A program made the position numbers and the translations under genes. This document shows, piece after piece, positions 58,731 through 64,000 of a DNA stretch of 64,000 bases. The notes beneath the pieces were generated by a model, which was given only the letters and a program-made list of their open reading frames with translations, had not been told where the DNA came from and did not search any database. The stretch is from Agriotes lineatus (lineage: Eukaryota > Arthropoda > Insecta > Coleoptera > Elateridae), in contig OW679203.1 of the NCBI GenBank assembly GCA_940337035.1, positions 30,575,495 through 30,639,494 of the forward strand. The letters are read 5' to 3'. The number at the start of each line of letters is the position of its first letter. Position 1 is the first letter of the stretch.

Positions 58731-59605
58731 GTCAGTCGAGCTTATATGTGAGTTATAATACAAGTTTTGGAGCATAGTCCCATTCGTAGTTCAATAAGGC
58801 CTTCAGCGCTGAAAACCAATATATCAATATTGCGTTTTCTTGAAGAATTCGTTTGCTGGTAAGCGCGTCTAATAGCTATGATGATAAAAAGCAGGTAGAA
58901 TTCTTAAGGATTGTTTTGAAAACCCTTTGCTACGATCGCAGCTGCAAGGCTGGCCCGCTTAAATGTAATGTTATGAATGTTATAGTTTTAATATTTTCTG
59001 TCTATTTTGATTTGTAAAGCGCAGTGTACTTTCGCGTATTTTGAGGTCAAATAGGCATTTCAGAGATCTAGAAATAGGGTAAAGTTCAAATCTAGATGCC
59101 GAGCACCACACACTATTTCCCATCGTTTGGGTTGTTTTCTATGCTGAACCCTGCACAATATTAATTTATCTATATACCCTCATTACTTTGTAAATGCTAT
59201 TCATTTTAACCTTGCAAGCCAACGCAGTCTTCTTTCAGCGGAGACCCACCCCCATCATGCTGAGCTAGAGGTCACCATTTAAGCTTGTTACATAGTAAGA
59301 AGGGATTTAAGATTATTTCGACGAGAAAAGTTATTTGAAGAAAATGCATTAATTTCATAAAATTTACAACTTATGAGATTAACAGTAATTCTAACAAAAT
59401 TTGTCGTTTTGGTCAATTTAGTGGTACACAAGATTAAAATACATGTGTTCAATACTTATTTATTATGAAGCTATAGTTACCCAATTTCAGTAGAATTATA
59501 TAGGATATAACCCACACGTGACTTACATATACCGGCGTATCACTTCGACACTTCGACACAGTTGTCAATACAAAATCTACATTCTTCTGGTATTTATTGA
59601 TTTGC
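58731..59605. other. Probable intron; no gene recognised
   Basis: AT-rich; nothing seen. Confidence 0.5.
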
Positions 59606-59708
59606 TGTGTTAATATTATTACAAATAATTTACTCAAGAAAAGACCCAACTCGGCCTGGCAGCCTCGAGGGTTTAACTTTTTTCTTGAATTATTTGTAGT
59701 GTAACACA
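59606..59708. mobile_element. MITE family B, copy 2 (hairpin)
   Basis: Arms TTACAAATAATTTACTCAAGAAAA and TTTTTTCTTGAATTATTTGTA, bounded by TGTGTTA and TAACACA. The loop contains TCGGCCTGGCAGCCTCGAGGG. Same structure and outer sequence as 30857-30959. Confidence 0.7.
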
Positions 59709-60020
59709 ACTTTTCCATAAATAAAACTATTTAACGAGATTAAAAACGGTAAAAATCATATTACAAAATGTGAATTTTTTTTCATGGCTCAAGTCAATTT
59801 AATGAAACAAGTTTTTATTATACGACGTAAACATAACGGAATTACGTAATTTTCCTATCAAAAATACGACAAAAAACTATAATTTTTCGTCTGATCGGAC
59901 ACGGAGTTTTTTGTCGTCACCCGGCAAGCTTTAGCGCAAATCTAGTACTTTCTACAATAAAACACTGCTGGCGCCTGTGGTTTGAATCTGATCACCAAAA
60001 CACACAGGGGTAAAAACCCC
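59709..60020. other. AT-rich spacer
   Basis: Nothing seen beyond CACAGGGGTAAAAACCCCTAAC, a small hairpin next to the PLE-related repeat. Confidence 0.5.
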
Positions 60021-60087
60021 TAACCACACAAATATTTAACAATCGCTAAATACGTATTTCGACAGCTAAGCTGTTATTTTCAATAGC
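60021..60087 (-). repeat. PLE-associated repeat H2, minus copy (hammerhead-like)
   Basis: Reverse complement of the H2 sequence at 63686-63752. On the minus strand it reads TTGAAAA, stem AACAGC-TTA-GCTGT-C, GAAATACGTATTTA, then GATTGTTAAATATTTGTGTGG. The CTGAAGA half of the hammerhead-like core is degenerate in this copy. Confidence 0.7.
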
Positions 60088-60462
60088 TTTGGAGAGAAAT
60101 TAAACACGACAAAGTTGGCCAAAGATAGTGTTAGCTAATTTTAATTCGTTGGTCAATCTTCCACAAAATTTGCTTATGTACACTCGGGTGCAATTGCCGG
60201 CCACCAGCTCAATCAAAGAAGGCGTACAGGTCATTAAAGGATTAGTCGGTACAACAAAACAAGAGATAAATGCCCAGCGCGCCAACGAATTTTTATCAAA
60301 TAACGGCAGTGCACCCAGATGTTCAAACGAGAAGTCGTAAACTCAATAGTGTATACACAAATACTGTTCAAATAAGGCAAGTAGCCGTAATTAAATCAAA
60401 CCACCATAGCTGGCATAATCACAGTATAATTTCAGATAAATCACAGTAAAAAAATTACAATA
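60088..60462. other. Unassigned segment between PLE-related repeats
   Basis: Antisense frame pair at 60100-60340 without a known domain. Confidence 0.45.
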
Positions 60463-60578
60463 TATATTTAGATCAGAATCGCAGGATGCCACAAATTATA
60501 TGCTAAGATTAATAATTTATCACTAAGAATGTGAGGTACCTCAGACAAAAATTACAAGTAATACAGTTTTACACAAAC
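60463..60578 (+). repeat. 116-bp direct repeat, copy 1
   Basis: Nearly identical to 61737-61856 (a few substitutions plus a 4-nt length difference): TATATTTAGATCAGAATCGC ... TTATCACTAAGAAT-TGAGGTACC-CAGACAAAAATTA ... CAGTTTTACACAAAC. Copy 2 runs directly into the PLE frame. Confidence 0.9.
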
Positions 60579-60825
60579 GTTTTTCAATAGTAATCTCTGA
60601 AACTTCTTTGTGGCGTGAATTCATAATTCATTTTCTTATATGGGTATTTCGCCACTCTGCAAATTAAAAAAAAGATAAGTTCTTGTTAGTTTTAATTGTT
60701 ATTCGTTGATAACGAGGGCAGATTGTCCCTCGAAACGTTCGTTGTTAATATTTTCGTTATTTAATATTTTAATTTGCAGAGTGGCGAAATACCCATATAA
60801 GAAAATGAATTGTTTTTCAATAGTA
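60579..60825. mobile_element. Small element: perfect 41-bp inverted repeats, 14-bp target duplication
   Basis: Perfect inverted repeats at 60626-60666 and 60770-60810 (41/41), e.g. outer ATTCATTTTCTTATATGGG. The sequence GTTTTTCAATAGTA is repeated exactly at 60579-60592 and 60812-60825, flanking the unit as a target-site duplication. The centre carries a hammerhead-like core (see 60706-60740). No coding capacity. The perfect arms suggest recent insertion or gene conversion. Confidence 0.8.
60706..60740 (+). ncRNA. Hammerhead-like core H3
   Basis: TTGATAA, stem CGAGGG - CAGATTGT - CCCTCG, then AAACGTTC. This parallels the CUGANGA-stem II-GAAA core of PLE-associated hammerhead ribozymes, with C-to-T and G-to-A changes in CUGANGA. 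Function is unverified. Confidence 0.4.
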
Positions 60826-61638
60826 TTATTGCACACATTAAAATAAATTGACGGGTAGCCAAAAATTACAGCATAAATTCTTGTTGTTGCTTGGTTTAGG
60901 AGAAAACGTAATACGCGTTCCAGATGTGGACTCAAGGTCGACGATGCCACGGCTTCCAAAACTGTTTGGTCGAATCTTTTGCGGCGGAAAATTGGTGGCC
61001 AGGGGGGATTTGCAACACGACGTCAGGGACTATATAGACCTGGAGGTAAACCTCCGTGTCGGGTCCTTCCTGTGCTCTAATAGCGCACGCAGCAGGGATT
61101 AAACGGCCCAGAAGATCCAAAATACCAGCCCAAAATCGCATAAAACATCCGCCCGTAGTAGCGATAGAGGACTGTAATTAGTGCCCGGATCGGCCCTTAA
61201 GTACTAGCTGCTATAAGGGAGAAAAAAGTCCACGATAGCATGCAAGAAATATAATCCATTTCGAAGCGAATTTTCCACCTGGTCAAAATTTCAGGCATGT
61301 GCGAAACACTCGGTAGCAAAGAAACTCCGCCAAATCCGGGATTAAACTTAGCTAATAATAAAATTCGGGAACTTGAAACTTCTCCAAACAGCGTAGGAAA
61401 ACTTCACACAACCAAAATCTAACGGCAGCCCATGAATCCCCCGAAATTTCAATACTGCTAAACCGACTTCATCTTGTTTCGCCGATCGAGGTGGAAAAGG
61501 ACGCGCTTCGAGACAATCACGAGCTATATCAAACTTTCGCAGCAAGGTTAAAGAAGTACGCGAGGCGTTAGCGCGCGAAATACAAACTGACTACCAAAAA
61601 CATCAGAACCGAAAAGACGCATAACAATACGAAATAAG
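60826..61638. other. Unassigned segment
   Basis: GC-richer than average with short antisense frame pairs (60848-61141, 61348-61545). No RT or GIY-YIG peptide on either strand. It may belong to the minus-oriented element ending at 61733. Confidence 0.45.
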
Positions 61639-61733
61639 ATATGTTTTTCGGACCTTTTCCACTGTCTAGGGTGTAAATCACACAACGTTTCGGGAGTTTT
61701 GATCTACTCCCGTCTTCAGGTGTTCGTGGTTAG
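61639..61733 (-). repeat. PLE-associated repeat H1, minus copy (hammerhead-like)
   Basis: Reverse complement of 63440-63537 at roughly 95% identity. The core on the minus strand (61719 to 61684) is CTGAAGA, stem CGGGAG - TAGATCAAAA - CTCCCG, AAACGTTG. Confidence 0.85.
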
Positions 61734-61736
61734 TTA

Positions 61737-61856
61737 TATATTTAGATCAGAATCGCAGGATGCCACAAATTATATGCTAAGATTAATCATTTATCACTAA
61801 GAATATGAGGTACCACAGACAAAAATTAAAAGTCATACTTACAGTTTTACACAAAC
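61737..61856 (+). repeat. 116-bp direct repeat, copy 2
   Basis: Second copy of 60463-60578, joined directly to the 5'-truncated PLE frame. Confidence 0.9.
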
Positions 61857-61859
61857 AGG

Positions 61860-63011
61860 CTGGAACTGGATGACACACTTGCCGAACGCACAAATCTACA
61901 GGTAGATACAATAATGGAGCTGCTAACGATCTGCATTAAGACCACATACTTCCCAGCAGACGAGCAGTTCTACCAACAAGAGTTCGGAGTGGCCATGGGA
62001 TCTCTACTATCTCCAGTATTCAGTAACATCTACATGGAAAACTTTGAAGAACGAGCTATATCTCAATATGAGAACAAGCCTAGTCTATGGCTGCGATACG
62101 TAGATAATACGTTCGTAATATGGCCCCATGGAAGAGAGACACTGGACGGCTACCTGGAACATCTCAATAATCAAGCCCGATCAATTAAGTTCACGATGGA
62201 AATAGAATCGGAAGGCAAACTCCCATACCTAGACGTACTAGTCCAGAAGAATGGTGACACGGTACAAACAAAGGTATATCGAAAACCAACCCATACGGGG
62301 AGATACCTACACTACGATTCTAACCACCACAATAGCGTGAAACGTGGCGTCGCGAGATGCCTATATACCCGAGCCAAGACCATATTCTCGGAGGAAGAAG
62401 ACCTTAAACGAGAAATTGAGATAATCACAGAAATGCTACAAGCTAATGGCTACCCAAAAAGAACTCTCAACCAAACGCTAAAAGAGATGGACAGAAATAC
62501 AACACCGGCAGGGGATGAGAAAACGAAGCCAACAACCACGGCCATAATACCATACATCCGAGGAGTTTCCGACAAACTGAGAAGAATAGGAAACAGATTC
62601 AATATAAGAACTGCCTTCAAGTCCACAACAACTCTAAGAGGCATGATGATGCATACCAAGCCTCAGAACGAAGATCATAGTTCAAAGAACTGTATCTACA
62701 GCGTACCGTGCGAGTGTGGAAGACAATACATAGAGGAAACACAACGACCCCTACGAGTGAAATTATCGGAACACCGCAAAAATGTTAGAATGGGCGAAAC
62801 CACCAAATCCAAGATCGCAGAACACGTCTGGAACGAAGACCAGCTCATACAATGGGATAACGCATCAATTGTAGCTAAAGAGGAAAACAGATTCCGTAGG
62901 AAGCTGAAAGAAGCTACATACATAGCGCTGGCAGTAGAACCAATTAGCCAGGCTAGCGCAGAACTAAAGCCCATTTGGATGCCACTACTGCGCAGAGAAT
63001 TACAAAAATAG
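61860..63011 (+). CDS. Penelope-like element ORF, 5'-truncated (RT palm to GIY-YIG endonuclease)
   Basis: Open from about 61830; PLE-like peptide starts at RLELDDTLAERTNLQVDTIM, and the first ATG is at 61914 (365 codons). Residues counted from that ATG: motif B QQEFGVAMGSLLSPVFSNIY (21-40); motif C YVDN (62-65) where PLEs have YVDD; LPYLDVLV (103-110) and VYRKPTHTGRYLHYDSNH (121-138), the conserved thumb; IIPYIRGVSDKLRRI (211-225); the endonuclease IYSVPCECGRQYIEET (261-276) with the CxC pair at 266 and 268, then H287 and the IAEH glutamate (303). The GIY-YIG motif is altered: CIY instead of GIY, and YIE instead of YIG. PLE ORFs are usually about twice this length; the N-terminal fingers and motif A are missing. 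The frame is intact to the stop, so decay is recent, but the lost active-site Asp and the truncation argue against activity. Confidence 0.9.
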   Translation: MELDDTLAERTNLQVDTIMELLTICIKTTYFPADEQFYQQEFGVAMGSLLSPVFSNIYMENFEERAISQYENKPSLWLRYVDNTFVIWPHGRETLDGYLEHLNNQARSIKFTMEIESEGKLPYLDVLVQKNGDTVQTKVYRKPTHTGRYLHYDSNHHNSVKRGVARCLYTRAKTIFSEEEDLKREIEIITEMLQANGYPKRTLNQTLKEMDRNTTPAGDEKTKPTTTAIIPYIRGVSDKLRRIGNRFNIRTAFKSTTTLRGMMMHTKPQNEDHSSKNCIYSVPCECGRQYIEETQRPLRVKLSEHRKNVRMGETTKSKIAEHVWNEDQLIQWDNASIVAKEENRFRRKLKEATYIALAVEPISQASAELKPIWMPLLRRELQK

Positions 63012-63069
63012 TCTACTGCGCATACAGCGGTAATATATATATATAAGTTTACAACTAAAATATATAACC

Positions 63070-63141
63070 GCCCTGGTGGTCTAGTGGTTAGAGTGGCAGA
63101 CTAGCGATCAGCGGTCCCGGGTTCAAACCCCGGGGGAGGCA
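63070..63141 (+). tRNA. tRNA-like sequence (Ala AGC-like, degenerate)
   Basis: 72 nt with A box TGGTCTAGTGG, loop CTAGCGA (anticodon AGC) on a mostly paired stem, and a T arm CCGGG-TTCAAAC-CCCGG with a perfect stem. The acceptor stem pairs at only about half of its positions, so it is a tRNA pseudogene or SINE head. It lies 58 bp after the PLE stop codon. Confidence 0.55.
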
Positions 63142-63163
63142 CAAATTTACGTAGAAAAACGTA

Positions 63164-63417
63164 TCGAGAGATCCAAAAAAAACTGTTCCTCAGCGGGCTG
63201 TGGAAATTCAACGTATGAATAATATGTTGGTGACACTGTAAGTCAATGTCAAATTCGAGGTTAGCAGATTAGGATTTGCGTCATTTTGTGTCATAACTGA
63301 CGAAAAACCTAACCTGATAACCTCGAATTTGACAGTGACGTACAGTGTCACCAACACATTATTCATACGTTGAATTTCCACAGCCCGCTGAGGAACAGTA
63401 TTTTTTGGATCTCTCGA
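63164..63417. mobile_element. MITE family A, copy 4 (complete, TA target sites)
   Basis: 254-bp near-perfect hairpin with TCGAGAGATCC ends and TA on both sides (63162-63163 and 63418-63419), the signature of Tc1/mariner-mobilised MITEs. Outer arms carry CTCAGCGGGCTGTGGAAATT and its complement; inner arms carry TATGAATAATATGTTGG, GTGACACTGTAAGT and TTCGAGGTTA. It defines the family's true ends. Confidence 0.9.
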
Positions 63418-63439
63418 TATAATATCAGTCCTTCTCAGG

Positions 63440-63537
63440 ACTAACCAGGAACACCTGAAGACGGGAGTAGATCAAAACTCCCGAAACGTTGTGTGATTTA
63501 CACCCTAGACAGTGGAAAAAGTCCGAAAAGCATATCA
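63440..63537 (+). repeat. PLE-associated repeat H1, plus copy (hammerhead-like)
   Basis: Core at 63455-63488: CTGAAGA, stem CGGGAG - TAGATCAAAA - CTCCCG, AAACG. It is followed by TTGTGTGATTTACACCCTAG. This is the inverted partner of 61639-61733, about 430 bp after the PLE stop, where PLEs carry hammerhead ribozymes in their terminal pseudo-LTRs. Confidence 0.85.
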
Positions 63538-63685
63538 TAATAGACCACTGCCAAAAAATGACATTCAGAGAACAATACGAAATAAATACTACTGATCTCG
63601 AAATCAAACAGCGGCGCTAATAAATCGTAACAATACGCTCTTCACCAAATCATCAGTGAAAGACTTTCACCGTGAAACTCTCCAA

Positions 63686-63752
63686 TGCTACTGAAGATGA
63701 CAGCTAGCTGTCGAAATACGTATTTAACGATTGTCAAATATTTGTGTGGTAT
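63686..63752 (+). repeat. PLE-associated repeat H2, plus copy (hammerhead-like)
   Basis: CTGAAGA at 63691-63697, stem TGACAGC-TA-GCTGTC, GAAATACGTATTTAACG, then ATTGTCAAATATTTGTGTGG. It is the inverted partner of 60021-60087. Confidence 0.75.
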
Positions 63753-64000
63753 GTAAGGAATTGTGATTAGTACTTTTTAGATAATGGTTTCTAACAATAA
63801 GAGAAAGTGTGCTCCGTATATAGCTTTGCTTCTCCATCAAAACCGTAAAATGCCTTTTATTTTTATGTATATTGATGCAAAACCGTTCGAAGAAAAATTA
63901 GTAATGTAGTCTTTAGCTCGACATAACATTTTTTACAATAAAATTAACGAAGCGGAGAAGTAGAAAGTATTGTCGGTCAAATAATAGGCACCTAAATAAG
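63753..64000. other. AT-rich end of window
   Basis: Nothing seen. Confidence 0.5.

Overview
This looks like a stretch of an AT-rich, gene-poor and repeat-rich animal genome, most likely an arthropod and probably an insect. There are no operons, ribosome-binding-site-led gene rows or long open frames, as a prokaryote would have. Nearly every recognisable protein is a decayed transposable element of types common in insects: Penelope-like elements (PLEs) with GIY-YIG endonucleases, RTE-like and Jockey-like non-LTR retrotransposons, a Gypsy-type LTR, mariner/Tc-type transposases, tRNA-headed SINEs and palindromic MITEs. All identifications come from reading translations by eye; no database search was possible.

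Layout. 0-8 kb: a cut-off tRNA-Gly-like sequence, several palindromic or TIR elements, a dispersed repeat (F1), a LINE ORF1 relic (minus) and a mariner relic (plus). 8-13 kb: nothing recognised apart from poly-C tracts. 13-18 kb: a PLE endonuclease fragment between inverted arms, the second F1 copy, a LINE endonuclease/RT relic, and a Tc/mariner-type transposase relic that has lost a catalytic Asp. 18-31 kb: mostly featureless AT-rich DNA with dispersed repeat F2 (two copies), an RTE C-terminal scrap, a second transposase scrap, a tRNA-like sequence and MITEs. 31-43 kb: a GC-richer block, an RTE 5' half (minus), a complete-looking tRNA-SINE abutting a PLE that is split by about 1.7 kb of foreign sequence, and an RTE 3' half (minus). 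43-57 kb: GC-richer blocks and Jockey relics, one interrupted by a Gypsy-type LTR with a gag scrap.

Host gene. The only convincing host coding sequence is one exon at 57,594-57,801 (plus). It has a clear splice acceptor and donor and encodes the signal peptide and first cysteines of a Ly6/uPAR-like (three-finger) secreted or GPI-anchored protein. Much of the surrounding DNA may be its introns or intergenic sequence.

Most interesting region. The last 4 kb (60,021-63,752) is a composite PLE locus. A 5'-truncated PLE frame (RT palm to GIY-YIG) is flanked by nested inverted copies of two sequences, each carrying a hammerhead-ribozyme-like core (CTGAAGA, a stem, then GAAA). A third hammerhead-like core lies inside a small element with perfect 41-bp inverted repeats and a perfect 14-bp target-site duplication. 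The PLE 3' flank also holds a tRNA-like sequence and a TA-flanked MITE, so several layers of insertion can be read.
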